Source: Lojkania enalia (Eukaryota; Ascomycota; Dothideomycetes; Pleosporales). Taken from it: a stretch of DNA of 64,000 nucleotides. Shown here piece after piece: positions 15,044-29,446 of the stretch (position 1 is its first letter; the number at the start of each line of letters is the position of its first letter). The notes beneath the pieces are model-generated. The model saw only the letters and a program-made list of their open reading frames with translations. It made no database searches and was not told where the DNA came from. Location: the NCBI GenBank assembly GCA_010094045.1, contig ML986653.1, positions 62,001-126,000 on the forward strand. The letters are read 5' to 3'. The translations under genes and the position numbers were made by a program.

Positions 15044-16053
15044 TCCAGTGATTTCTAGCCGAGGAAACGTTTCCTATGTGATGAGCACCGAAAATACTTC
15101 ATAGTTGGAGTATCGCTTGTGGGTTTATCAAAGCGGGTGGCATATGCGTCGTGCTGCATTGGATGGAGTACTTGGTTTGGAATACCCCTTCGCAGCGACA
15201 TGCAGCATTCCCTTAGTTCGTACACAGTTGGATTCTCACTAGGCACTGAGGGATTCACCAATTCTTATTAGTTTATGAGGCGCCAGCTTTGAGCTAGTCT
15301 GGCGCTAGGACTGTGTGGACTCGTGCGACATGGTTGGGTGATTGGCCGGAACACGCCTAGGTAGGACAGGTTATGGGATCACGGCTAATGTATCTATGAT
15401 CTATGAATGCACGATTTTATGGACCTAAGGTCAAATTGTCTCATTGCGTCGGCGGCATTGTACACGGCAAATTACATGGTATTGTGACATGTAGTATAGG
15501 CCACGCTCACGCTCACGCTCACCTATTTAATTATCTATTGGTAAAAGGAGAAACTAGCCACGCATATACGCTTAAGGAGAGCCTGAAATAGTGTCTTTTT
15601 TTCTCTCAATAGCTAAGTGAATACTTGGGTTTCGAACGTGAGGGGGCGATTGATGCCCTGTCACGTGCTGATTGCGGGTTTGACGCAGGGCGACAAGGAT
15701 GTGATTTCATAGGAAGCCGTAGGTCGAATGGGTGCCTCACCTTTCAACTCACAACTTCACTCACCATTACGCCGCAACCCCGCACTCGCTCCTGGGTCCA
15801 AGGCGCAATTTTCTACATTATAATCTCCAATTCCTATCTCCTATCCCCGCCGTTGCGACGCCGTAGTCTCAGGCGCTTACTGAAGCTCCCCGCATACAAC
15901 GAGCCTTGGCTCCGCCCACCTTCTGCGCAACAAAGTACGCTGTTTCCACAGCCAGCGCATTGGTGCAACCTTCCCGCATTCACATATATGCAGCCAGTTC
16001 TTCTTTGACCAGACCCCCAAAGTGCTCTCAAACCGCAAAAGCCACGCGCCGCC
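15044..16053. other. Intergenic region before the Vid28/Gid5 gene
   Basis: One kilobase with no supported gene. It contains a short tandem CACGCT repeat at about 15501-15521 and an AT-rich segment near 15520-15610. The last 200 bases before the next start codon are C-rich and likely hold its promoter and leader. Confidence 0.5.
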
Positions 16054-19000
16054 ATGGGCCGGTCCTTCATCCCTCCAGCACTCATCGAGCTCTCGAACCC
16101 GTCGACGCCAGAAGCCCAGGTTAATGCGCTACGTAATCTAAAGAATGAGATCGTCGGGCATGACCAGCGCAAAGAACTGGCCGTGAGGCATGGTGTGGTG
16201 AAGCCGCTCGCAGGCATCCTGAGGACTGAGGCTAGGAAAGACGGAAAGAGAAGGCGGGGCGCCATGAACGGAAATAGCGGCGCGGGGAGGGATGGAGATA
16301 AGGAAATAGAATGGAACACAGAGGACGAATTGCGGTTTCAGGCGACGCTCGTCGTGGGGAGTCTTGTCAATGGTGAGCATGTCCGAGAGCATGTGCTTTT
16401 GCGAGAAGATTCATGAAGACGCTGAAAGGCTAACGCACTTTGCCCCAAGGCGGCCCCGCTTTCGTGGCTCCTCTACTTGCAGGATCTGTCCTCCCTCCGC
16501 TAATAGAAGTTCTGTCTCTAGCAGAGACTCCTCCAAAGCTCATCGTAGCCACCCTACGGACCCTCAATCAGATCGCCGATGCAATCGCCCACGAAAAGCC
16601 ATGGACAGATTCCTCAGATGGCCCGCTACAGTCGTCTCTGACTAGCATAGTTACGGAGCACCTATACACTAGACCGGTTATGGAAAGCTTTTCAAAGATT
16701 CTCTCTCAAGCGCCGGGTTCGACGACAGTTCAACAACAGATATCGTTGGTCATAAAGCTAATAACGAAGACTTGTGGAGAAGATAAGCAAAGGAATCTTC
16801 TGGTGGAAGTGGGAATACTCGATTCCCTCTCAACAAAACTCGCGGCAATTGCTTCTGTGGATGCGCTGTCACTAAAGATGGAAGCGAAGGCTTCCTCGCG
16901 TGACGAACTACCCCTCAAGTATCTGCACGATGTTTTAGAGGGCATCTGTGTCATCATCCAGGATTCATACTATTATACAGCTCGGTTCTTTTACTCCGCG
17001 GCCATACAACAACTTTTTGGTTCATCAAAGGACAATAGTTCAAGCTCATACGATGCATATCAGTCTTCTCAGACATCCTGGGATAGATTAATACCCCGAC
17101 TACAGACGATTCAAAGCAAACCGGATGCCTATATGAAGTCGTGGCCGCCTCTTGGTTCATATAACTTAGCAGGCGCTAGTGATAGCTATACTCGGCTTCC
17201 AAGCATGGAGTCGGTACCAACAAGTCGGACTGTCGTAACGGATGAATCTGAGCATCCCCTCTACATATGGCTTATGTTTGTTGCGCGCCGTGGAGAGGGT
17301 AAAGAGCGCTTATCTGCATGCTGGCTTCTAGCGCTACTGAAAAAGTTTAGCGAGAAGTGGTCTCTTAACGATCCATCCAAGACGACCCGGGAAAGACACT
17401 TTTCGTATCTGGTTGTTCCTCTAGTTGTAAAGATGATTGAGGAGGCGAACCCAACATCCGAACAATCGAAGAAACGGAGCTCTCTCAGTCCTGAAGCCAG
17501 GGAAGAGCATATGTTCATATTGGAGCAGTCGCCGCGTGTCCTCGGGGAGCTTATTGCCGGCAATAAGGCTTTGCAGAATGCAGCCGCTGATGCGAGAATT
17601 CTCCCTGTGCTCGTGCAGATATTGAAAAAGTCATTCGATCCTGTTGTGACGTCCTCAAAGCCTCTATGGTCACCTAGACCGGCGTCGCCGCAGATACGAG
17701 ATCCAATGATTAATCCAGCATCGTCAACATTGGGGAGATCCGGCCTTAGTTCTGAGGTCCTGCACACATTTAGGTATAGAGAAGGTGTTTTGCTAGCGCT
17801 GGCGGCTATTGCCGACAGTCAAGATGGATTAAGGAAAATGGTTATTGAGACCGGCGCCGCAACATATATCATAGACTCTCTCATTCCTTACTCCGAAGCG
17901 CTTAGCGATCCATTGTCTTCGACGCAAAATCCCGGATCTACAACGCCTAAAGATGGTAACCCGGTCGCAGTTCTCGTTGCCGCCTGCAATGTGACACGTT
18001 CTCTATCAAGGTCGATTAGTGTGTTGAGAACTAGCTTGATTGACAATGGTATCGCAAAGCCTTCGTTCGATCTTCTGACGCACCCAAACGTCAAAGTACA
18101 GATTGCTGCAACAGATGTCATCACTAACCTGGTCCTGGAGGTATCTCCGATGCGTCCCGTAAGTTTTTCTGTGTTCTGTCGAATAGCCCTTGACGAAAGG
18201 TTACATGAAACTAATATTTCTATCTAGGAGATCATTGAGGCTGGAGCACTAAAGACCCTGTGCGAGCATTGTCGGTCTGCCAACTTTGATCTCCGCTGTG
18301 GCAGCCTTTGGGCTCTGAAACACCTTGTCCTGGGTCTTCCAATCGCAATGAAGATCCAATGTCTTAATGAACTAGGCGTGGGTTATCTGGTGCAGACTCT
18401 AAATGGTGAGCCATCAAAGAGTGCTGTTTCATCCCCAATCAGTATGGGTGCCCCGAATGCTACTGGTGAACAGGTTGATATTCTCAACACGGTTGATGAG
18501 CCTCACATGGACGTGGATGACGAAGCATCATCCGAAGACGAAGATCCGATGACTGACAGTATTCCTTCAATGCGCCGTCATCAGCGTCAGGGATCCCGTT
18601 ACACTAGCGCAAGTAATGTCAAAGAGCGTCTCCAACAGATCAAAAGCGATGAGCACGACCCACGCATAAATGCTGAGCGTGACGATATACGTATCCAAGA
18701 ACAAGCCCTCGATTTCATCCGCAACTTTATTACCGAAGACCGCCTCTCGGGTGATACGATAGACCACATCCTAACATGCTTCGGCCATACCCGTTTCTTC
18801 GAGCTCATGTCTGCCAAATTACGTCCCAAGGGCGCATTCACATCCCCTGGAGGCCCCTCATACTGGAGCAACAATAATACCACTTCGACGCCCCGCAGCA
18901 GCTTCGCAACAACCACCAACCCCTCCCTATCCCAGAGTAACGTAAACTGGGCAGCGTACCCGGCCCACGAACTCATAATGGGAACCCTCTACATCCTCGT

Positions 19001-19436
19001 CCACGTTGCAAACGGCCGCCCCCAACACCGCTCCCTCCTCATTGCCCAAACCCAACTCATGAACCACATTCTGCCCCTCCTCTCCCATCCAAACCGCAAC
19101 GTGCGTCTTCCCTGCGCATGGTTCATCTGCAACCTCGCCTGGGTCGAGGACGCGAACGACATGACCGCTTCCCGCGAACGCGCCATCTCGCTCCGGCAAC
19201 TGGGCTTTGAAGAAGGCGCCAGGCGACTTGGTCAAGACGCCGATCTGGATATCAGAGAGCGCGCCAAGACGGCCATCGAGCAGCTGGAGAACTTGATGAA
19301 GGACGGCAGCGGATACGGAAGCCCGCGAGTCGGTGGCGGGTTGATAGGGGATGGCGGCGTTAGTGCGCTAGGACGTGTGGGGAGTGGGTTGGGTGGTCTG
19401 CATTCGCATCGCTCATGGAGGGATGGTAATTTGTAG
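16054..19436 (+). CDS. vid28: Armadillo-repeat GID/CTLH complex subunit, Vid28/Gid5 (ARMC8) type
   Basis: Predicted subunit of the GID/CTLH ubiquitin ligase, which in yeast tags gluconeogenic enzymes for degradation after glucose return; Gid5 there holds the substrate receptor. Three exons: 16054-16372, 16450-18158 and 18228-19436, about 1078 residues. The N-terminus has the ARMC8-like opening (EAQVNALRNLKNEIVGHDQR and VVKPLAGIL). Repeated helical blocks with Leu-rich ARM character follow, for example LVVGSLVNGG, LPPLIEVLS, LIVATLRTLNQIADAI and, late in the protein, HPNRNVRLPCAWFICNLAW. Between them lie an acidic linker (DDEASSEDEDP, about residue 740) and Ser-rich insertions. The C-terminal 60 residues are Gly-rich. 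It converges on the ATP synthase beta gene. Family assignment rests on pattern and order of ARM segments rather than a catalytic motif. Confidence 0.86.
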
Positions 19437-21916
<2,480 letters not shown>

Positions 21917-22791
21917 CGCGTTAGAGCTTGCCGCATCATCAATTGCACTCGTAGGAGCTATAGCTTACCTCTTGAGCATTGTGAGAGATGGAGAGATGGT
22001 AGTGGTCGGAGTGGAGAGGGAGTGTGAAGATGGAAAGCTCGAGAGTTTGGGTTGAGAGGAGATCGAAAAGGTCTCGGCGCTCGATGCTGAATCAGGTAAG
22101 CGCCGCCTCAAATCCCGCAGCTCTAGCAATGGAGGTCACTGCTACTCCCTATAGCTTTTTGCTTGCTTCGCGACATAAATTTGACACATTAGTACTATTA
22201 AAAACAGGTATAAGTTGTAATAGTAGAATTGGGAGTACCAGCAGCGTAGACCACGGCCAGGAAGGAAGAGTGGCGTTGAGTATCTCGACTACTGCCAAGC
22301 ACCCCGAGGCAGCAACCATAGAGGTCACTGCATCTGACAGAGACATACAGTTCTTTGCCGGCCACACATTCAGCAGATATTTCTCTCACTTTTCATAACA
22401 TCCCTTGCAAAATGGCTGGTGAGACGGCGAAATCTGTCCCTTACCGCTCCTTAATGGTGCAAGTCTTAGAGTTAAAAAGTTTTGTTAGTTGGGCTTCTTG
22501 TATTGTCTACTCGATGTAACTATAGCTGTGAAGTTCTCAGGAGGGTTCATCCAGTAAATGCCAATCTAGAATTGTCATACTCGGATGATACGTTATCAAT
22601 TGTGGTCTTGGTAGGAAGCGGACGGCGTAAGAAGTAGTAGGTCACGGGAAAAATATCAATCTGATATTCAGCGCTATGGAATCTCTAAGTCTAATCTTAA
22701 TCCACCAAGAAGATGTATGTCATCTTCAATCATCTGTGCCATATGGGCCAAGTTTCACGCTATTGGAGCGACGAAACTCAGTAAAATCAAT
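21917..22791. other. Intergenic region, ATP synthase beta upstream
   Basis: Lies between the start of ATP synthase beta and the end of the branching-enzyme gene, both on the minus strand. No gene is supported. A CCAAT pentamer in the orientation of the ATP synthase gene occurs at 22228-22232, about 310 bases upstream of its ATG. CCAAT is the core site of the Hap complex that controls respiratory genes, but a pentamer is common by chance. Confidence 0.4.
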
Positions 22792-25190
22792 TTAGAGCGT
22801 CTCTTCGAGAGCCATCACCTATCATCGGTTAGCAGGATCTTCAAAATCCCATGAATGGGCCAACTTACGATGGCAGTTCGGCTCGGGATGTAGACTTGCA
22901 AGAAGTTCTTCCTGTCATTCCATGCGAATGGCGTTGTGAAGAACCTCGTGCCCTCGTCGATGTTTCCGTGACCACCGAAATCCTTGCTATCTGTGCTAAG
23001 AACGATTCTATAAGTGCCCTCCTTCTCAACACCCACGCGATAGTCGGTGAAGCTGCTCTGAGGATGCCAATTGAAGATCCACAAGAGTCCTGCTCGCTCG
23101 AACACTATCACCTTATCACCTTCGTGCTTCAGGCTGACGTAGGCCTGGGGAGCATGTAACCAGCCGTACTTCTCCTCTGTCCATTGCATCTTGCTGTCAA
23201 ATTCATTGAGGAACCGGTATCGAAGCAGCTCATCGTCGACGAGATTGAACTGGCGACGAGCGTAATGGAAGCTGTTGCCGTTTCCCTCGCGAGGGAAGTC
23301 GAGCCATTCCGGGTGGCCGAACTCGTTACCTTCAAAGTTCAGGTAGCCCTCACCACCAAGCCCATGGGTAATAAGTCGAATCATTTTGTGCATTGCAAGA
23401 CCCCGGTCAATAACCGGCGTAAGCTCCGACAAAACTGACATATTGGTATACATTTCGGCGTCGCAGAGCCAAAATAGGAGTGTTTTATCTCCGACGAGTC
23501 TAGGGTGGGTTAGCGGTACCCAGATGTAGAATATTTCAACTTACGCTTGGTCGTGGCTCTCAGCGTAGGCAATAGTCTTCTCCCCATGGCGACGGTTTGT
23601 AAGGGTGAAGATGATATTACCCATATCCCAGTCAATATCCTGTTTTTCCTTCAACAACTTGATGTACATGTCAGGAATAGCCATTGCTAGCCTGTAATCG
23701 AACCCGATTCCGCCTAGCGAAAGAGAAACACACAAGCCGGGCATGCCAGACACATCCTCTGCAATAGTGATGACGTCGGGGTACAGCGTGTGTAGCATCT
23801 CATTAGCCAGCATGAGGTATACTACGCCTTCCTCATCGACAGCTGGTCCAAAGTACTCGTGGTAACCTCCGGAGAAACCCCTAAATTAATCAGCACATGA
23901 CAGTCAGGGCGGCTGCAGAAAACTTACGTTCCAATGCCATGATGGATATAAAGCATGCTAGTCACCCCATCGAATCGGAAACCGTCAAACTGGTACTCAT
24001 CCATCCAGAAGCGAAGATTGCTTAGCAAGAACCGCAACACTTCGTGGTGCCCGTAATTAAATAGTCGGCTATCCCAGAGGTCATGTCGACCTTTTCCTCC
24101 TTCGTGGAAGTATTGATGGTCACTGTTATCGAACATGTTCAGCCCATCGAGGACATTCTTGGAAGCGTGGCTGTGCACAACATCCAACAGGATGGTAATG
24201 CCCATCCCATGAGCGGTGTCAATGAGTTCCTTCAAATCGTCCGGCAGACCGTAGCGACTACTTGCGGCAAAGAAATTGTTAATCTGGTATCCGAAGCTAG
24301 CATAGTAGGCGTGCTCCATGATAGCCATCAGCTGGATGACATTGTATCCTAGATGCTTGATTCGGGGAAGGATGTTCTTGGTGAATTCTTTGTATGTCGC
24401 GACTTTGGGTTCGGGAGACGAGATTCCGACATGAGCCTCGTAGATCCTAGCACTCTGTGGCTTGGGAGGCTTCGGGTTCTTGAAGACGTACTTCTCCGGA
24501 GGATTCCAGAAGCGGGCATCATAAACGGGCGAGACACTAAGCTCCTGGGTGACTCGTGTGATCCATGCAGGTAGGCGCTCCTGCCGGGCGTGATCATTGG
24601 GCACGACCAAAGAAATCTAGACAAGATTTATCAGGGAATGGATGCTATGCCCACTGAGTAGGTGACCAACCTTGATTTTCGAATCATGGGGTATAGCTGG
24701 CTTGCCGTCCTTTCCTGGAACCGTCACCTCGAAGACACCAAACTCGTTCTTCGCCATAGGAGTCGCGTCCCTGTCCCAGTTGTTGAAGTCACCGATAAGG
24801 TAGGCGCGGAGGGCATTTGGAGCCCACTCTCGATATACGACGTCGCCGTTCTCCTTGACGTTGAAACCGAATTTCTCAAATCCCTTGGACAGCAGTCAGC
24901 GATGCCGATTCCTGTAGAGTCTATTGAACCTCCTTACTCGTGTGAACTTCTCCATGCCGCCCTCGGTCTCATCGATCTTCTTCAGCCATTCCTGGGTTTT
25001 TGCGTAGCGGCTGCGCAGGCCGTCGCTGAAGGGAGCGAGCCACGGGTCAAGCTTGACGATACCTATGGAAGAATAGATCAGCCAATTGCGTTCTTCCTGG
25101 ATATATGGACAACGTACCCGTTCCATCATTAGGGACATCACCGGCTGGGTTCTCGGTGATGGTGTTCGCAGACGCGTCGTTGAGAGCCAT
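22792..25190 (-). CDS. glc3: 1,4-alpha-glucan (glycogen) branching enzyme
   Basis: Glycogen branching enzyme (GH13), which moves alpha-1,4-glucan segments to alpha-1,6 positions. Seven exons: 25190-25118, 25062-24938, 24883-24671, 24616-23928, 23880-23545, 23499-22869 and 22818-22792, for 697 residues, typical of eukaryotic enzymes. Order: short N-terminal helical region, CBM48-like beta domain ([22 protein letters not shown]), then the TIM barrel with GH13 signatures [25 protein letters not shown] (nucleophile Asp), [11 protein letters not shown] (acid/base Glu) and YAESHDQA (transition-state Asp), and a C-terminal beta domain. The last coding exon supplies only VMALEETL. All catalytic residues are visible. 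Frames and exon phases agree throughout. It is transcribed divergently from the ClpX gene across about 0.7 kb. The start ATG begins [10 protein letters not shown] and is the only one that fits the first exon. Confidence 0.96.
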
Positions 25191-25313
25191 GATGTGAGGA
25201 GGGATGGGGTGAGGCTGGGGCCCGCAGCGTGATGTGTGCTCTCAGGGGAGCGGATTGTTTCAGCAGAAGGGCGTAGCAGGCACAGAAGGAGCTCACGGCA
25301 GCTCACGAAGGCG

Positions 25314-25321
25314 TTATATAA
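25314..25321 (-). promoter_or_regulatory. TATA-like element upstream of the branching-enzyme gene
   Basis: A symmetric TTATATAA octamer lies about 125 bases upstream of the branching-enzyme start codon in an otherwise GC-rich region. Its position suits a core promoter of that gene. Because it is palindromic it could also serve the divergent ClpX gene, though it is about 550 bases from the ClpX start preferred here. An AGGGG pentamer (CCCCT on the other strand, the yeast stress-response core) at 25244-25248 is noted but is short enough to be chance. Confidence 0.4.
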
Positions 25322-25875
25322 GGAGCACGAGAGTTTCCATTGCGGGGTTCAGCCCAGTTGTTACAGGCTGGCAGATTCATTCTGGTTGAGATGCACCCCT
25401 GTCAGGCGTTCAACGTCATAGCGCCCGCTATCGACCGAAGGCCCATCGCGTGTGAGCCACGGGGCCGCGCCACCACAGCCATCGAAGATGCCGCGAGTCA
25501 GCGCGCCGCCGTTGCTGCTGCTACACTGTTGGCGCTTGTTCCAGAGGCAATTGCTTTGCTTGTGCGATTCAGTGTGTAGTAGCAGCAATAGGAGATGCTA
25601 ATAGATGCAAAAGGTACTTGCAGGAGGCCCCCATTATGCAATCGCGCAGCCGGCGAACTGGGGGGCTGGCGTACGCTGGCCGCAGCTTCTTATCGGGCTC
25701 GGGAGCTGCCCCGCGGCGGCCCGCCAAGCAATGGAGATGCGGAGAGGCTCACGACACCTCCGTCCCTCTTGCACCACCCGCCCGAGTAGTCCCAGAAGCG
25801 TGCCTACGTCTCTCGGAGCTGTACCAGCGCTATGTGAGCAAGGCCAACAAGCCCGCTACACCAGTCTCGCCGGCC

Positions 25876-27815
25876 ATGCACGCGCAGACTATTCTCATCA
25901 CCGTTTCCCCGCAGGCGCGGGCTTCATATCTCGCGCTCGCCAGCATCGGGCGCCGCGCCTTCTCCACGGCTTCTTCGCAGCAATCCTCCGGCCAGTACCA
26001 TCGCTCCGACTTCACCGGCCAGGGGTTCACTGGAATTTACGAGCCCGGTCAGCCGACCCGTGGCCCATTGGCAGACGCCAGCGTCGTCGGCGCCCCGCGC
26101 ATAACGCCCAAAGCGCTGAAGCAGCATCTCGATCAGTTCGTCGTCGGCCAGGAGCGTGCCAAAAAGGTGCTCAGCGTAGCCATTTACAACCACTACCAGA
26201 GGATACAGGAGCTGCAAAGACAGGAAGATGAGCAGACCGAACTGGAGGCCCAGGCCCAGCGTCGGGAAATGGGCCATCGGCATCCCGTAGAAGGTAGATT
26301 TGGCATTTCTTCGTGATATCACTGTCCCCTTCCTTTCCATCCGACATTGCTAAATGAATCAGATGAATTTCCAGGCCAGCAGCCAACTATACGAGTCTAT
26401 CCCCCATCCCCCCAGCCCCAAACCCCCTCTTCGCCACTTGAGACCCCACCACTACTAGATTACACTCCTCTTCAAATCGAGAAGTCCAATGTGCTGCTCC
26501 TCGGGCCATCAGGGGTAGGCAAGACGCTCATGGCTAAAACACTTGCGCGCGTGCTCGATGTGCCTTTCAGCATGTCTGATTGCACGCCCTTTACGCAGGC
26601 CGGTTATATAGGCGAGGACGCCGAAGTGTGTGTTCAACGTCTACTTGCCGCAGCTAATTATGATGTCTCAGCCGCCGAGCACGGCATCATTTGCCTAGAT
26701 GAAATTGACAAGATTGCAACAGCCAAGGTGGCACACGGTAAAGACGTCAGCGGGGAAGGTGTGCAGCAAGCACTGTTGAAGATCATTGAGGGGACAACAT
26801 TACAGATACAAGCGAAACCGGAAAGGGGAGGCAGCGGCAGGAGTCCAGGTAGCGTACCCGGAAATACAAGTGGTTTCCCTTCGAACAATCCACTAGATGG
26901 ACCAAAAGGAGCTGGCGCGGGTCCTCCCATGCCGCCTGGCGGCAAGGGCGAGGTTTTCAATATCCGTACAGATAACATCCTATTTATCTGTACGGGCGCT
27001 TTCGTAGGTTTACATAAGATGATATTGGACCGGATATCCAAGGGAAGCATAGGGTTTGGCGCTCCAGTCAGAGCGTCAAACCCTGAATCCGGCATTCACG
27101 ACACTACTTTGAAAGGTGAGGACGAGCTCTTCAAGAAACACCTGCCTTTCTTCGTTGCTCCAGAACAAGAGTCACCACCTAGTCCATTTGGTCTTAAAGA
27201 GACCAAATCTCAGCAACACAACTACAATACTCTTGACCTAGTAGAACCATCCGATTTACAGAAATACGGCATGATACCTGAACTAGTTGGCCGCATACCG
27301 ATATCCTGCGCATTATCTGCCCTCGATGAGGAAGCCCTTGTTAGGGTGTTGACCGAGCCACGAAACAGCCTGCTCAGGCAGTACGAACAGCTCTTCCAAC
27401 TCTCCAGCATCGAACTACGCTTCACAAGCAGTGCTCTACGGGCAGTCGCGAAGAGCGCAAGCAGCATGGGGACAGGGGCTCGAGGCCTTCGCACAGTCCT
27501 CGAACGCTTACTAGGGGAGTGCATGTTCGAGGCACCTGGTACGTTCTCATTATCCTCCCCCTTACTCACTTCTCGCTGAACTGTTTGCTAGGCTCCCATA
27601 TCAAGCACGTGCTCATCACCCGAGATGTTGCCCAGCTCAAATCTGCCCCCCTGACGTTCCAGCGTGGACAGTCTCATAACTTCTATGCTACTCTTACGCA
27701 GGAGGAGGAGATTTGGGAAGATGAATTAAGGGGTAAGGAAAGCTTTGCGTCGGTTAATAGCTTTGAAGAATATCGGAAGCGTGGTTTGGTGGCCGGTGCA
27801 GGTGGTTTTATGTGA
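25876..27815 (+). CDS. mcx1: Mitochondrial ClpX-type AAA+ unfoldase
   Basis: ATP-driven protein unfoldase of the mitochondrial matrix. Three exons, 25876-26293, 26363-27538 and 27592-27815, 605 residues from the preferred start. That start gives an Arg/Ser-rich presequence with a plausible cleavage region at RRAFSTASS (26-34). An upstream in-frame ATG at 25636 would add 80 residues without a better targeting signal. Domains: helical segment with [15 protein letters not shown] (84-99), a Pro-rich linker (about 150-172), AAA+ core with Walker A GPSGVGKT (187-194), pore loop GYIGED (220-225), Walker B IICLDEID (248-255), an IGF tripeptide at about 369-371, sensor region IPELVGRIP and [10 protein letters not shown] (arginine sensor). 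The zinc-binding domain of bacterial ClpX is absent, as usual for fungal homologues. It is divergent from the glycogen branching enzyme. Confidence 0.93.
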
Positions 27816-29446
27816 AAGCCTTGTGGGGAGGACTTTGTTGTTGTCAGCATAGCTTGGCTTCCGTAGATCCTAGATAAGACCCCAGTGCCGATCTAGAATT
27901 CGGCGGTTTGGTGTTGTATATACTTCATCCCATTGCTCGATGTCAGTTTGGATGTTATTGGATGTTATGAGGCATGATATAGAATATATACGATTACCGT
28001 CCGTCCTAGATCCCCAAATTGGCCACTTCGTCAGTAGCAATCTTCATTATTGGTCAAACATACAAACCACAATGCTCTGGCTATCCAAAGTATATGCGAG
28101 TACTCAGGACATCCTTCCAGACCACTCCGCATACTAGACACCCAAACCGATTAGCCCACTACCACACATATACATACATACTTCCCACCAAACACATCCC
28201 CTCCCCCCCACCCCCTCTCTCTCTCTTTTTTCCTAGCGCCAATAACCTCCGCCATATCTCCTCATCCCGCACCCGCTTCCCACAACCCTTCAGTGATATG
28301 AATATGAATGCATGCACGGCGCCCACGCAAGAATTGTATACCCATCCAATAAGCCGTTCGCAGCCGGCTTCCCTGATCCGGAAAAAGATCGTCGGCAGTG
28401 GCATCGTGCGGTCATGACCACGCTACTGCGAAATGGAAATGAGGAAGGAAGCGAAACGGAATGGGATAATATGAAAGGAATGAAAAAGGGAAAGAGGGGA
28501 GAGGAAGCGGTAGAAGAAGCGAAAAGGCTGAGTATCTGGGTCGCACCCTACTGGTGTAGAGCGTTCCCGATAAGGCGGCCAGCGCGCATGAAGGATGCAA
28601 GCGATGCAGGCAGGCGGATGGGGGTGGGGCTGGCGTGGGAATCTAATTCTGATGCTGGATGGGGCGCGATAGGGGAAACGAACATGCAGGCGGCCCGAGG
28701 ATGTGAGCGACTGAGTGGTCGAGTCGTCAGCGCACGTTTCTTTAATATATGCAGTGGCGGGAGCGAATGGGTGCGAGGTTATTGGATAGAGTGATATGCA
28801 CAACGCAGAGGTCATGGTGCAACTTGCCGATCTGCTGGCATGGAGACTGCGGCAGATTACAACATTCATCAGTGCGCAATTATCGATTCGCATGCCTGGA
28901 GGAACGAGTCGCAAGGAATTGCCGGTGCTATGGAGGACTACAAGGCGAGCGAGAGTCTTGCGTGGCCTTCTGCGGATATAGATGGGAGTATGAAAAAGCC
29001 GGCTTAAATGGAAGGGAACAAGTCAGCTAACCCAATCGTGGGTTCCACAGTCGTCATCCATAAAAGAGGAAGGCCTAACTGATATAAAAAAAACATCACA
29101 CATGCAAGGAATCGGAGCGTTTGTCGGAATTGATTATTTATGTGAACGGAAATGAACGCAAGCTTTGAATGGTGGCATTAAAAAGATGTACGTATAAACC
29201 TCAGAGTAGCCCAACCCGCGCATTTTGAAGAGTAATAATTGCGATACGCAATAACAGAAGGATAAAGGCCTCGTCCCACAGTGGATAGCAAAGCCGAACC
29301 CAAGCCTCCTGCACCATCTGCGACCCTGCAGATTTGGAAAATACCGACCCATTGAGACCCAAACGCCGACCCTATGCAAACCCAAAAGCTCATCCACCGT
29401 CGATGTCATAAAATCATGTCATGGGAAATTACGTATTCCTCTGGCT
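27816..29446. other. Intergenic region between ClpX and the Spt23-like gene (tail to tail)
   Basis: About 1.6 kb that contains the 3' ends of two convergent genes. Open frames of up to 160 codons exist around 28312-28794, but composition is biased by purine-rich sequence and I see no domain or splice partner. An octamer TGTATATA at 27915-27922, about 100 bases after the ClpX stop, matches the Puf3 consensus TGTANATA. A C/T-rich tract occupies 28199-28240. Confidence 0.5.

Noticed and set aside
22024..22398. 124-codon open frame upstream of ATP synthase beta
   Set aside because: No domain, lies in the promoter region of the adjacent gene, and overlaps opposite-strand frames.
28312..28794. 160-codon open frame between ClpX and the Spt23-like gene
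   Set aside because: Purine-biased sequence, mirrored by a similar frame on the opposite strand, with no recognisable domain.
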